35,964 bases of DNA from an uncultured Oscillospiraceae bacterium (GCA_944386855.1 CALXCR010000076.1:1-35964), one strand, 5' to 3'; shown: positions 8,570-17,395, numbered from the stretch's first letter. Numbers and translations: made by a program. The notes: generated by a model from the sequence alone, not told the origin.

Positions 8570-8767
8570 ATGAAAAAAAGACAGTTACAATTCCGCATAC
8601 ACGATCCTAACCCTCAAAAAATTACCGCCGCATTTCTGGAAAGGCTGTTCGTTCAGATAAGTGCGGACAAGCTCAAAAGTGAGCTTATAAAATCACTTGA
8701 ACCGCATAAGAACGAACAAAAACACGAAATAAACAGAGCAATTACGGAAGGCGGGAAAAACAGATGA
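8570..8767 (+). CDS. Small protein coupled to the recombinase, possible recombination directionality factor
   Basis: 65 residues, basic and mostly helical, starting MKKRQLQFRIHDPNP. I do not recognise a named family. The ribosome binding site is GAGAGGGG (8551-8558), 11 nt before the ATG, slightly long. Its stop overlaps the recombinase start (ATGA), so the two are translated together from the sigma-E-like promoter. Large serine recombinases need a partner protein to favour excision, and such partners are often small and encoded next to the recombinase; that is the only basis for the suggestion. Alternatives are a leader peptide or a DNA-binding accessory protein. Confidence 0.6.
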   Translation: MKKRQLQFRIHDPNPQKITAAFLERLFVQISADKLKSELIKSLEPHKNEQKHEINRAITEGGKNR

Positions 8768-10263
8768 ATATTGCTGCATATTGCCGTGTTTCAACGGACA
8801 AGCAGGATCAGTTAAACAGTTTAGAGGCGCAAAAGGCATTTTTTGCTGAATATACGAGCCGCACAGGTGATAAGCTTGTGCGGCTTTATGCTGACGAAGG
8901 GATCTCAGGCACGAAGATTAAAAATCGACATGAGTTTTTGCGTATGATGGCAGACGCGGAGTACGGACTTTTTGATATGGTTGTAGTAAAAGACATCTCG
9001 CGGTTTGCGCGAAATACAGTCGATCTTTTGCAAAACATCCGAAAGTTAAAGTCTCTGGGTATTGAGACTCAGTTTTTGACGGCAAATATGACGAGCATGG
9101 GGAACAGTGAGTTCATCTTAACGATTTTCGGTGCGCTGGCGCAGGAGGAGAGCGCAAACACCTCAAAGCGAGTCAAGTTTGGCAAAAAGCTTAACGCAGA
9201 AAGAGGGCGTGTTCCCAATATCGTCTATGGATACGCTAAAACCGCAGGAGAATATTTTAAGCTCACTATTAACGAAGAAGAAGCGGCAATAATATGCCAG
9301 ATATACAGATGGTATGTATGCGACGGATACGGAGCGGCAAAAATCGCATCATTTTTGAATGAGCGCGGCATAAGGACAAAGCGCAACTGCAAATGGAGTC
9401 AAAACTCTGTCTGCCGCATACTGACAAACGAGCTGTATACCGGAAAGATAATAAACGGAAAACAGGAGATCACTGATTTTTTGACCGGACGCCGGAAGGA
9501 TAAAGACGAGTCGGAATGGATTATTGTTGATCGCCCTGAGCTTCAAATTATCGAACCCTCTCTTTTTGAGCACGCAAGAAAAATTATGATATCGCGCGGC
9601 AATGCCTTCAGGCAGAAAAGCGAAAGACAAAGCAATAAGCACCTTTTCTCAACTCTAATAAAATGCGGTGAATGCGGCTGGTCGTTTCGCCGCACAGTGC
9701 GCACTTACAAGAACACATATGTTCGGTGGGTCTGTTCGGGACGTAATATAAATGGTAAAGGCGCTTGTACAAACAGTGTAAGTATAGATGAAAAGGATCT
9801 CATGGAAGTTCTACACAAATATTTTGTAGCGACATTGGAAGCTGCAAGCGATCTGAAGCTCATCCGCAGTAAAATATGCCGTGCCTATATGGAGCAAGAT
9901 TATGACATATACAATAGGAAAACACTTGATAAAACGCTTGAAAAGCTTGAGATCAAACGTACAAAGTACATGGATATGTATACAGATAACTTAATATCGC
10001 GCGAAGAACTTTTAGAAAGAATCACATCGATACAAAGTGAGACGGCGCAGATAAAAAATGAGATCAGGATACAAACTCTAATTTATGGGGAAAGCAGATC
10101 TGTCCAAGACGCCGCCGAAAACATGATAAGTGATCTAGAGAGTTTTACCGATATAAAACTTTTGACGAACGCACAGCTAAAAACTCTGGTACATAATATA
10201 GACGTACAGAAAGACGGAAGTGTCGACATATACATACGCAATTTCGAAAATGTGCCTGTTTAA
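8764..10263 (+). CDS. Large serine recombinase of the spoIIID element
   Basis: Site-specific DNA recombinase, 499 residues. The resolvase catalytic domain covers about residues 1-145, with nucleophile Ser10 in YCRVSTDKQ, and SRFARN supplies conserved arginines. The recombinase DNA-binding domain follows (about 155-265). A zinc ribbon has Cys301, Cys304, Cys324 and Cys335. A coiled-coil region (about 385-445) has a late basic/hydrophobic tail. This is the domain order of SpoIVCA-like skin recombinases and phage serine integrases. The gene ends 25 bp before the attR core, the usual place for an integrase beside its att site. It shares an ATGA overlap with the preceding small ORF. It probably catalyses excision between the two ACATA cores. 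Confidence 0.93.
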   Translation: MNIAAYCRVSTDKQDQLNSLEAQKAFFAEYTSRTGDKLVRLYADEGISGTKIKNRHEFLRMMADAEYGLFDMVVVKDISRFARNTVDLLQNIRKLKSLGIETQFLTANMTSMGNSEFILTIFGALAQEESANTSKRVKFGKKLNAERGRVPNIVYGYAKTAGEYFKLTINEEEAAIICQIYRWYVCDGYGAAKIASFLNERGIRTKRNCKWSQNSVCRILTNELYTGKIINGKQEITDFLTGRRKDKDESEWIIVDRPELQIIEPSLFEHARKIMISRGNAFRQKSERQSNKHLFSTLIKCGECGWSFRRTVRTYKNTYVRWVCSGRNINGKGACTNSVSIDEKDLMEVLHKYFVATLEAASDLKLIRSKICRAYMEQDYDIYNRKTLDKTLEKLEIKRTKYMDMYTDNLISREELLERITSIQSETAQIKNEIRIQTLIYGESRSVQDAAENMISDLESFTDIKLLTNAQLKTLVHNIDVQKDGSVDIYIRNFENVPV

Positions 10264-10274
10264 AACCGTTCCAT

Positions 10275-10305
10275 TTTGTAACGACGAAACATAAAGACTT
10301 ATCAG
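10275..10305 (+). other. attR: right junction of the spoIIID intervening element
   Basis: The core ACATA at 10289-10293 is in the same codon phase as the left core. Everything from AAA (10293) onward reads as SpoIIID. The element-side arm has GTAAC at 10278-10282. In the predicted circle junction the two arms carry GTAAC and, read inward from the other side, GTTAC at similar distances from the core, an imperfect dyad as expected for a serine-integrase attP. Confidence 0.8.
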
Positions 10306-10427
10306 ACCGTCTTCCTTATATAAACAGATCACTTTATCTCCAAGTCAAAGAGATACTTGAGATAAACAAAGCGGAACGCCATATCAGAGGGGGAATGGCT
10401 ACACGAATGAAATATAAGGGGATATGA
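10293..10427 (+). CDS. spoIIID: spoIIID, 3' part
   Basis: C-terminal 44 codons of SpoIIID. The fragment begins KDLSDRLPYIN and ends ERHIRGGMATRMKYKGI before TGA at 10427. The KDL(S/T)(D/E)RLP and RHxRGGxAT(K/R)xKYK segments are hallmarks of the family. There is no start codon or ribosome binding site of its own, so it can be expressed only after joining to 1543-1656. The rejoined protein has 82 residues and reads SKSTVH-KDLSDRLP across the junction, the same as Bacillus subtilis SpoIIID there apart from conservative changes. A terminator follows at once, so spoIIID would be monocistronic. Confidence 0.93.
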   Translation, partial: KDLSDRLPYINRSLYLQVKEILEINKAERHIRGGMATRMKYKGI

Positions 10428-10433
10428 AGGGGA

Positions 10434-10472
10434 AAGAGTCCTGCGCGGATTGCGCCGGACTCTTATTTTTTT
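10434..10472 (+). terminator. Terminator of spoIIID
   Basis: AAGAGTCC (10434-10441) pairs with GGACTCTT (10457-10464). An inner GCGC/GCGC stem is present and a long T-run follows. Confidence 0.88.
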
Positions 10473-10542
10473 ATACAAAAAGCATTCCATACTTCTATCA
10501 CAAAGTTATCTTATCTCCATGCCAAAAAATAAAAAATCATGC

Positions 10543-10571
10543 TTGACATATATCCGATTCCGGATTATAAT
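10543..10571 (+). promoter_or_regulatory. Sigma-A promoter of the marR-MATE unit
   Basis: TTGACA (10543-10548), exactly 17 nt, TATAAT (10566-10571): a consensus promoter. The spacer contains the first palindromic operator, so bound repressor would block polymerase. Confidence 0.9.
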
Positions 10572-10609
10572 CTGTAACGTTCGCCATGAAAAATATCCGA
10601 TTTCGGACA
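10552..10609 (+). promoter_or_regulatory. Two matching palindromic operators, probable MarR binding sites
   Basis: Site 1 is ATCCG-ATTC-CGGAT (10552-10565), inside the promoter spacer. Site 2, TATCCGATTTCGGACA (10594-10609), lies just before the ribosome binding site. They share TATCCGATT(C/T)CGGA. The layout suggests autorepression by the downstream MarR protein. Confidence 0.75.
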
Positions 10610-10625
10610 AAAATGGAGGTCGTGT

Positions 10626-11084
10626 ATGTGCCAGAATATAACAGGCCCGCTAGCCGAGTTTAATAAGATATATAAGACGATCGACGGTGTTTACCATTTG
10701 TATGCAAAGTCTCTTGGGATATCCGACACGAGGATGTGGCTTCTGTACTCGATATATGCTGCTGATAAGGCATATACGCAGCGCGAGCTGTGCAGCGAGT
10801 GGAATTATCCGCCGCAAACACTCAATTCCGCTCTAAAAGAGATGGAAAAGCAGGGGATAATATCGCTGGAGCATAGCCCCGGCAATATGAAAAATAAACG
10901 CATAATTTTGACGGAGCAAGGCCGAGAGTATACACAGAAGATGATAGCTCCGCTTGTTTTAGCAGAGCAGCGCGCGCTTGAAGCTATGCCCGAAGACGAG
11001 AGATCGGCGCTTTTGTCGCTTATGGCAAAGCATGCCGGTATTTTACAGCGTGAAGTCGGAGGTATAGGCCAAAAAATCAATTAA
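10626..11084 (+). CDS. MarR-family transcriptional regulator
   Basis: Winged helix-turn-helix repressor, 152 residues, normal for MarR. The DNA-binding part includes TQRELCSEWNYPPQTLNSALKEM, then a wing around KNKRIILTEQGREY. Helices at both ends would form the dimer interface. The ATG follows GGAGG (10615-10619) by 6 nt. It is followed 44 nt later by a MATE pump in the same direction, with no terminator between. The paired operators at its promoter point to autoregulation and to drug- or metabolite-induced expression of the pump. The ligand is unknown. Confidence 0.9.
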   Translation: MCQNITGPLAEFNKIYKTIDGVYHLYAKSLGISDTRMWLLYSIYAADKAYTQRELCSEWNYPPQTLNSALKEMEKQGIISLEHSPGNMKNKRIILTEQGREYTQKMIAPLVLAEQRALEAMPEDERSALLSLMAKHAGILQREVGGIGQKIN

Positions 11085-11128
11085 TAAATGTAGAAAAAAT
11101 TTTAAATAGAAAGGATAGGTGGATAAAA

Positions 11129-12496
11129 ATGGATTCTACTGCTTTGTTTTCAAAAACACCGCCGTTGAAACTGTTTTTTATTGCTTCGTTGCCCGGAGCT
11201 ATCGGTATGCTTGCTTCGGCATTGTACCAGACGCTTGACGGTGTCTTTATAGGACAGTTTTTAGGCGATGTAGCATTCGCTGCTTTAAATCTGGCGATGC
11301 CGTTTGTAATAATAAATTTTTCACTCGCCGATCTCATCGGTGTCGGTTCCTCCGTACCGATATCAATAGCGCTTGGCAGAGGTGAGCGCAAAGAAGCAAA
11401 TAATATCTTCACCTGTGCCTGCATTATGATAGTCGGAGCCGGCATAATAATCGGATTCGTTATGTTTACGGCAGCACCGGCGATCATCAGAGCCATGGGT
11501 GCGGAAGGTGATTTTGCCGAGTTCGCTGTCCAATACCTCCGAGTATACGCACTATGCTCGCCGGTAACGACTATCATGTTTGCGGTCGACAATTTCCTGC
11601 GTATCTGCGGGTACATACGGGGCAGTATGATGCTCAACATCTTTATGTCATTGCTGAGTGGTATAATGGAATATATATTCCTCGGAGTGCTGAAATGGGG
11701 GATATGGGGGGCCGCGGCCGCTACATGCCTTGGTATGTTTATCAGCGTGCTTATCGCCTTTATACCGTTTCTCCGAGGAAAGGCGCTGCTGCATTTCTGC
11801 CGGCCGAGCTTTAACAAAAAAATGATAAAGCAGACAGTAACCTGTGGCAGCCCAAATTTTTTAAACAACATTGCAGGCAGGATTACGTCTATTATCTTAA
11901 ATGCGGTTCTTGTTCGCATAGGCGGTGAAAACGCAGTCTCCGTATGTGGCGTGCTTATGTTTGCAGAAGGCTTTATACAGCCGCTCATGTACGGTATGTG
12001 TGATTCTCTCCAGCCCGCAGTCGGATATAACTGGGGCGCCGGCAAATACTCGCGCGTCCGCGCGATAGAAAAATGCTGCTTTACGGCAAGCTGTATTGTT
12101 TCGCTTGCCGCGGCCGTTGTCGTTGCGGCCATACCAGAGCAGATCACGCGCCTGTTTATGGCCGACGCGAATAGTGAGATAATGGAAATGGCCGTTATTG
12201 CACTGAGAATATTCAGCGTTACGTTCATATTCCGCTGGTTCTCTTTCGCAACGCAGAGCTATATGCTGGCAATTGAAAAATCATTGCAGGCTTCGCTGAT
12301 CTCAGTATCAACGGCGCTTGTTTTTCCCGTCATACTAATCGTGGTGCTTCAGCCATTTGGCCTAAACGGACTCTGGTGCAATTTTGCTGGTACTGCTGTT
12401 TTAGCTGGCATTATGGCGGCTTTTATACTGAAAAAGACGAGAGCGGAGTTAAACCGGCCTGATGCCGTACGGCAAAACGCACAAACGGGTGAATAG
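11129..12496 (+). CDS. MATE-family multidrug/cation efflux transporter
   Basis: Inner-membrane antiporter, 455 residues, with about 12 hydrophobic segments in two homologous halves, a normal MATE length. Recognisable pieces are LPGAIGMLASALYQTLDGVFIG near the N-terminus, GVGSSVPISIALGRGERKEA in the first half, and QPAVGYNWGAGKYSRV as the second-half counterpart. The ribosome binding site is AGGTGG. It is co-transcribed with the MarR gene and ends before a perfect terminator. Substrate is unknown; extrusion of toxic organic compounds is the family role. Confidence 0.92.
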   Translation: MDSTALFSKTPPLKLFFIASLPGAIGMLASALYQTLDGVFIGQFLGDVAFAALNLAMPFVIINFSLADLIGVGSSVPISIALGRGERKEANNIFTCACIMIVGAGIIIGFVMFTAAPAIIRAMGAEGDFAEFAVQYLRVYALCSPVTTIMFAVDNFLRICGYIRGSMMLNIFMSLLSGIMEYIFLGVLKWGIWGAAAATCLGMFISVLIAFIPFLRGKALLHFCRPSFNKKMIKQTVTCGSPNFLNNIAGRITSIILNAVLVRIGGENAVSVCGVLMFAEGFIQPLMYGMCDSLQPAVGYNWGAGKYSRVRAIEKCCFTASCIVSLAAAVVVAAIPEQITRLFMADANSEIMEMAVIALRIFSVTFIFRWFSFATQSYMLAIEKSLQASLISVSTALVFPVILIVVLQPFGLNGLWCNFAGTAVLAGIMAAFILKKTRAELNRPDAVRQNAQTGE

Positions 12497-12516
12497 ATCC
12501 AACTTACATAAAAGGT

Positions 12517-12548
12517 AAACCGGCGCTTTTAAAAGCGCCGGTTTATTT
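12517..12548. terminator. Bidirectional terminator between the MATE gene and the amidase gene
   Basis: AAACCGGCGCTTTT (12517-12530) followed by its exact reverse complement (12531-12544), a 28-bp perfect palindrome with A and T ends. It serves both convergent genes. Confidence 0.9.
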
Positions 12549-12569
12549 TCACTATATTAAGTTATCAAA

Positions 12570-13388
12570 TCAGCCTATGTAGGTTTCGCAGTAGCTCTTG
12601 ATGCCGTTAAAAGCACCCGCAGCCATTTTCTCCTGCCATGCTTCATCCTGAAACAGGGTACGGTCACCCTCATTCGTAATAAAGCCCATTTCTACAAGGA
12701 TAGACGGCATGCTGACTTCCCTTGTCACCTGATAATTTTCACCAAATACTGGACAGGTTGCATCAAGTTCAGAAGCAATGGCCGCGGCGACTGTCTCCGC
12801 ATACTGTATGCTGGCCTCGCTTGCGTGGGTGTAATGGTAAAGCCTTATTCCTGATACGGATTCGTCATCCTCATATGAATTGCAGTGGAGGGATATATAC
12901 AAGTCGACATCGCTGGAATTTGCAAGCTGACACCTTGAGTCAAGGGAGAGCAGCGAAATATCGGGTGAAGAATTTGTTTCATGAGTCATTATGACCTCAA
13001 ACCCGTTCTGAACGAGGAGGTCACGCAGCTTCAGTGCGACAGCAAGGTTGATCTCACTCTCCAGAACACCGTCATAACTGGTACCGGGGTCATCAAAACC
13101 ATGTCCGGGGTCGACGCATATTGTATAACCGTTAGAAGCGGCAACCTGGGTGTCGGATGATTGCTCAACAGAAGAGCTGGAAAAGTTGATGCTGCTGCCC
13201 GATATCTGCGAGTAATCGCCGAAATTTCTTTCTCCGAAAATATTGTCGCTTCCGCCGAGGGCAAATGTCATGATCATAACAAGAATGACTGAGAAAAGCG
13301 ATCCGAACATGAAAAGCCGCGCGCGTCGGCGTCTACGGAGCTTTAATGCCTTCCTTGCATATGCAGAATTGTATTTCTTTCGTACCAT
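12570..13388 (-). CDS. N-acetylmuramoyl-L-alanine amidase (Amidase_3), membrane-anchored
   Basis: Peptidoglycan hydrolase cutting the lactyl-amide bond between muramic acid and the stem peptide. The start is the ATG at 13388, 8 nt after a GAGG on the minus strand; an in-frame ATG at 13445 lacks a ribosome binding site. The product has 272 residues. The basic N-terminus (RRRRRARLF) precedes one membrane helix, then a Ser-rich linker, then the catalytic domain. Zinc ligands are visible as His in VDPGHG, Glu in VLESEIN and His in ISLHCN, and the catalytic Glu is in LVEMGFITN. No cell-wall repeat domains are present. It resembles CwlD-type enzymes in size, but I cannot assign a sporulation role. 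Confidence 0.92.
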   Translation of the reverse strand: MVRKKYNSAYARKALKLRRRRRARLFMFGSLFSVILVMIMTFALGGSDNIFGERNFGDYSQISGSSINFSSSSVEQSSDTQVAASNGYTICVDPGHGFDDPGTSYDGVLESEINLAVALKLRDLLVQNGFEVIMTHETNSSPDISLLSLDSRCQLANSSDVDLYISLHCNSYEDDESVSGIRLYHYTHASEASIQYAETVAAAIASELDATCPVFGENYQVTREVSMPSILVEMGFITNEGDRTLFQDEAWQEKMAAGAFNGIKSYCETYIG

Positions 13389-13421
13389 GGAACAAACCTC
13401 ACATTTTTTGATACATATGAA

Positions 13422-13450
13422 AATATACCACATTTTAAAAGACACTACAA
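13422..13450 (-). promoter_or_regulatory. Promoter of the amidase gene
   Basis: On the minus strand, TTGTAG, 17 nt, TATATT preceded by TGG (extended -10). It ends 34 nt before the chosen start codon. Confidence 0.5.
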
Positions 13451-13550
13451 GCGGCTAAAGGATTTTTTAAAGAATAAAATATAAAGTGAAATTTACACAA
13501 TACAAACATAATTTTTTCGATAGATTAATTGTTAAATTTAGACACAAATA

Positions 13551-13579
13551 GAGACAAGCGACGTATTGTGTGCTATAAT
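13551..13579 (+). promoter_or_regulatory. Promoter of the PIG-L/glycan operon
   Basis: GAGACA (13551-13556), 17 nt, TATAAT (13574-13579), with TGC just before the -10 (extended). It lies 40 nt before the GTG start. Confidence 0.6.
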
Positions 13580-13618
13580 ACTATTTATATGCGGAAAAAT
13601 TATTTCGGAGTGAAAGCT

Positions 13619-15142
13619 GTGAAAAAACAGATTGTAGCATCTGGCGCATTGATTATCGCCATGTGCGTCATAATTTTTTCTTTGACCATGACTGCGTTCG
13701 CGGCGGAGGAAGCGCAAAATTTAACCGATTCGCTGTCCATATCATTTTCTGACGGTCAAGGCGTCGGAAATGTAACCGATGACAGTATAGAGACGTTTGT
13801 CTCTGTCGGCGGCGGTAGCACTGTGAACATTTCGTGCGATACTCCCATGAGCGGGTTCTATATAATGTGGAACAAAATCCCGGGGGAATGGTCTTATGTA
13901 ATAGACGGTTCAGAACATGCCGCCGGTGAAAACGGATTTTTGCATGAATATATCGCGCTTGATTCTCCTTCAGCGCAAATAACGATAAATATACCGCAGG
14001 ATGGCGCACAGATAACGGATATTTACGCATTTTCAGAAGGCGAACTGCCTGACTGGGTGCAGGTATGGGAAGAACCTCTCGAACGGGCCGATATCCTGTT
14101 GCTTTCAACGCATTCTGACGATGAGCAGCTTTTCTTCGCAGGACTTCTGCCGTATTATGCAATAGAGCGTCAGGCGTATGTACAGGTTGTATATATGACA
14201 AATCACTGGGATACTACAACACGTCCGCATGAACAGCTAAACGGTTTGTGGACTGTCGGTATCAGAAATTATCCGATTATATCTGAGTTCCCGGATGATG
14301 CAAGATCGCTCGGCTCTACCAGCGAAAGTACCCAGACGGTCTTAGAGCGCGCCAGAAGCGTTTATAACGAGGATGACTGGATACGGTTTGAAGTAGAAAT
14401 GATACGGCGGTTCAAACCTCAGGTCATAGTTGGGCATGATATAAACGGTGAGTACAGGCATGGGGCGCATATTTTGAATACCGACGCGCTCATGCAGGCT
14501 GTTGAGCTGTCCGGCGACGAGACATACGATCCCAATACTGCCAAAGAGTACGGGGTTTGGGACGTGAAGAAGACGTACATCCACCTGTATGACCAAAATC
14601 AGATCGTCATGGATTACGATACGCCGTACGAGAGCATGGGCGGCAAAACACCGTTTGAGATGTCAAAGCTCGGTTATGCGTGCCATCTATCTCAGCAGTG
14701 GACATGGTTTACTGACTGGATCAGTGAGGATAAGGCGACTGACATCGCGACATACAGCCCGTGTCAGTTCGGCCTTTACAGGACGACCGTAGGTGAAGAC
14801 GTCCAAAAAAACGATATGCTTGAAAATATCACGCCATGGGCGGAGATAATAGCGCAGGAGGAAGCTGACCGCCTTGCTCAGGAAGAGGCTGACAGGCTGT
14901 CGCAGGAAGCAGCGGAAAGCGCACAGCAGAGCCAGGCGGAGCAGAATGGTCAGAACGCTGCGGAACAGGGCAGCGAATCCGGCAGCAAGAATAGGATAGG
15001 CATATGGATTATCGTTGCCGTCGTGGTAATTGTTATTTTGGCCGGGGCACTCTATTTAATAGGTATGATCAATGCCAAAAAACGCGCACGACGCCGCAGA
15101 AGAAGACGCTCAAGAGGACACGGAGGAGAACATAGAAGATGA
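13619..15142 (+). CDS. Secreted, C-terminally anchored PIG-L family deacetylase
   Basis: Zinc-dependent de-N-acetylase fold (LmbE/PIG-L), probably acting on an N-acetylated sugar outside the cell. The start is GTG 13619, 8 nt after GGAG; an earlier in-frame ATG at 13529 has no ribosome binding site. The product has 507 residues. A signal peptide covers about residues 1-32 (ending TAFAAEE), and a beta-rich N-terminal region precedes the PIG-L domain. The HPDDE-like motif is HSDDE at 165-169, with GHDINGEYRHGAH from 272. A Gln/Ala/Glu-rich linker, one membrane helix near the C-terminus and an Arg-rich tail complete an outside-facing, tail-anchored protein. It overlaps the next gene by ATGA. The substrate is unknown. 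Confidence 0.85.
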   Translation: MKKQIVASGALIIAMCVIIFSLTMTAFAAEEAQNLTDSLSISFSDGQGVGNVTDDSIETFVSVGGGSTVNISCDTPMSGFYIMWNKIPGEWSYVIDGSEHAAGENGFLHEYIALDSPSAQITINIPQDGAQITDIYAFSEGELPDWVQVWEEPLERADILLLSTHSDDEQLFFAGLLPYYAIERQAYVQVVYMTNHWDTTTRPHEQLNGLWTVGIRNYPIISEFPDDARSLGSTSESTQTVLERARSVYNEDDWIRFEVEMIRRFKPQVIVGHDINGEYRHGAHILNTDALMQAVELSGDETYDPNTAKEYGVWDVKKTYIHLYDQNQIVMDYDTPYESMGGKTPFEMSKLGYACHLSQQWTWFTDWISEDKATDIATYSPCQFGLYRTTVGEDVQKNDMLENITPWAEIIAQEEADRLAQEEADRLSQEAAESAQQSQAEQNGQNAAEQGSESGSKNRIGIWIIVAVVVIVILAGALYLIGMINAKKRARRRRRRRSRGHGGEHRR

Positions 15143-16194
15143 AAGTACCTGTTATAATCCCGTCTCTCAATCCGGACGAAAAATTGATGCAGGTCATAAA
15201 CGGGCTTGTAAAAATAGGCTTTGACGATATAATAGTCGTAAACGACGGAAGCGATGCTGCTCATATGAGGCCGTTTGAAGAAGCCGCCTCGCTGCCATGT
15301 GTGACTATACTCACGCATGAGGTGAACAGGGGCAAGGGACGCGGTCTTAAAACTGCATTTGACTACTGTATAAAAAACAGGCCTGATATTGACGGCGTTG
15401 TCACGACCGATGGCGATAACCAACATACGGCGAAAGATATCATGGCCTGTGCTAAAAAAATGGTGGAACTTAAAGATCAGGTCATACTAGGCGTGCGTGA
15501 CTTTTCGCTTGAACATGTGCCTTGGACGAGCCGCGCGGGAAATATGATTACAAGATCTGTGTTTTATATCGCCTGTGGCATAAAGATAACTGATACTCAG
15601 ACTGGGCTCAGGGCTATCCCGTCCAAATACCTGCAAACTATGATGGAAGTGCAGGGCGAAAGATTTGAATACGAAACAGAGATGTTACTTGTTATGCAAA
15701 AGAAAAATATCAAATTTACAGAAGTTACTATCGATACGGTGTATATAAACGATAACGAGACAAGTCATTTTAATCCGTTTAGAGATTCATTTATGATATA
15801 TAAAATGATCTTTAAATATACGCTCAGTTCTTTTTTTGCGGCGCTCGTTGATTTTCTCGTTTACAGCGGTATCCTGCTACTCATCGGCGGCGACCAAGAA
15901 CGTCAAATACGGCTTTTGATAGCTGTTGTTGGTTCGAGAATAGTATCTTCGCTTGTTAACTTTGCCGTGAATAAAAAATCGGTATTTAATAATGACGCTC
16001 CGGTCAAAGGGACACTGCTGCGCTACTATACGCTGTGTATTTTGCAGCTTGCAGCATCATACGGACTTGTATTTTTGCTGAGTTCGATCTTTGAATCTGC
16101 AACGGCGGGTGAAATATTCTTAAAAATACCTGTAGATTTGCTTTTATTTATCATTAGTTTTCAAATCCAGCGTCGCTGGGTCTTCAAGGACTGA
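15139..16194 (+). CDS. Glycosyltransferase family 2 fused to a GtrA-like membrane domain
   Basis: The N-terminal half (about 1-225) is a GT2 domain of the polyprenyl-phosphate sugar transferase type. It begins VPVIIPSLNPDEKLMQVI and has VVNDGSD and the metal-binding TTDGDNQH, plus TDTQTGLRAIP, typical of DPM1/GtrB-like enzymes. The C-terminal half (about 230-351) has four hydrophobic segments with VNFAVNKKSVFN and QIQRRWVFKD, typical of GtrA flippase-like proteins. It likely makes and flips a lipid-linked monosaccharide for surface glycan decoration. It is coupled to the PIG-L gene in front. The sugar is not predictable. Confidence 0.9.
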   Translation: MKVPVIIPSLNPDEKLMQVINGLVKIGFDDIIVVNDGSDAAHMRPFEEAASLPCVTILTHEVNRGKGRGLKTAFDYCIKNRPDIDGVVTTDGDNQHTAKDIMACAKKMVELKDQVILGVRDFSLEHVPWTSRAGNMITRSVFYIACGIKITDTQTGLRAIPSKYLQTMMEVQGERFEYETEMLLVMQKKNIKFTEVTIDTVYINDNETSHFNPFRDSFMIYKMIFKYTLSSFFAALVDFLVYSGILLLIGGDQERQIRLLIAVVGSRIVSSLVNFAVNKKSVFNNDAPVKGTLLRYYTLCILQLAASYGLVFLLSSIFESATAGEIFLKIPVDLLLFIISFQIQRRWVFKD

Positions 16195-16221
16195 CATTTG
16201 ATATGAAAGGAGAACGGTATA

Positions 16222-17388
16222 TTGGATTATCAAATGAATCCCGGATATAACGAACAACGGCCGCAGCCGGGCAGGCGTTCATCAAAAAAGCGTAAAAGAA
16301 GCAGGCCCAGTATCGGGCAGATGATCGGCAGAATTATCGCTGTACTGCTTGTTACGATACTTGGAGTTGTTCTTACGCTTTATCTTAGTTTAAATATGAT
16401 ATGCAATGGCCCTTCTCAGTCTGCAAGAGAGCTTTTTGTGACAACGGTACTTGAGTCCGGCAATTTGAAATTCCTTGCGTCTATGTTCCTATCAACAGAC
16501 GAAATCAACGAGATCGTAAACAAGACATCTATGGGTAATATCGACACTAATATTGACACGGGACTTATATCGATCGACGATCCAAATTCTGAAACTTCCG
16601 AGAACACCTCGACAGAAAACGTGTACAATGACAATTTTGACGAAAACGGTGTAGAGATAATGGAGATATCCGGCCGTACATTTTATGCAAAGCTCATGAT
16701 AATCAAAGACCCATCAAAGGTCAAAGTTGCGACGACGTACCCGTGGGGAGAGTACGGTGAAGAACTCAGCGAGCTTGTCACCTCAAACGGGGCGATTGGC
16801 GGCGTAAACGGCGGCCTGTATGTGTCGTCTAGCAACAAGGGCGGTTCGCCTCTCGGAGTTGTCGTCTCCGAAGGTGAGATACAATACAACTCACCGGAGG
16901 GCTGGGCAGGTCTCTACCTGATCGGCTTTGATGAGAGCAATATTCTCCAGATCATCGATATTGAGGGCATGTCAAGCGGTGAGGTCGAGGCACTTGTCGC
17001 CGAAAAAAAGATTCGTGACGCAGTTGCCTTCCAAGACGAGACAAGCGACGCAAACAACCACTTTGTTCCGCTTGTTATAAACGGCGTTGCCAGAGAACTC
17101 AGCGGGCAGGGGAGCGGTGCTAACCCCAGAACAGCTATCGGCCAGAGAGCCGACGGCGCTGTAATGCTCCTTGTGACGGACGGACGCGGATCATCCGGAC
17201 ATCTCGGCGCTACGGCGGCTGATCTGATAAATATCATGCTTGAATACGGGGCAGTTAACGCCGCAAACCTCGACGGCGGAAGCTCGTCATGTATGTATTA
17301 CGGCAATGAATATGAGATGACAAGCGTTACCCTGTATTACGCCAACTCATCATGGCGTCTGCCGACAGCGTTCGTAGTGGAGGGGTAA
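16222..17388 (+). CDS. Membrane-anchored phosphodiester glycosidase (NAGPA-like) domain protein
   Basis: The start is TTG 16222 after AAAGGAGA; a later ATG is too far from that site. The product has 388 residues: a Lys/Arg-rich N-terminus, one membrane helix (about 35-60) and an outside-facing region. The phosphodiester glycosidase domain covers about residues 165-388. Recognisable pieces are NGAIGGVNGGLY, NPRTAIGQRADGAVMLLV and NAANLDGGSSSCMYY, which match the family of human uncovering enzyme and bacterial exopolysaccharide proteins. The family cleaves sugar-phosphodiester bonds or binds glycans. Position in the operon suggests trimming or modification of a surface polymer. Activity here is inferred. 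Confidence 0.85.
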   Translation: MDYQMNPGYNEQRPQPGRRSSKKRKRSRPSIGQMIGRIIAVLLVTILGVVLTLYLSLNMICNGPSQSARELFVTTVLESGNLKFLASMFLSTDEINEIVNKTSMGNIDTNIDTGLISIDDPNSETSENTSTENVYNDNFDENGVEIMEISGRTFYAKLMIIKDPSKVKVATTYPWGEYGEELSELVTSNGAIGGVNGGLYVSSSNKGGSPLGVVVSEGEIQYNSPEGWAGLYLIGFDESNILQIIDIEGMSSGEVEALVAEKKIRDAVAFQDETSDANNHFVPLVINGVARELSGQGSGANPRTAIGQRADGAVMLLVTDGRGSSGHLGATAADLINIMLEYGAVNAANLDGGSSSCMYYGNEYEMTSVTLYYANSSWRLPTAFVVEG

Positions 17389-17395
17389 GCAATAT

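Noticed and set aside
10450-10641. 63-residue plus-strand ORF before marR
   Set aside because: Overlaps the spoIIID terminator, the marR promoter and both operators.
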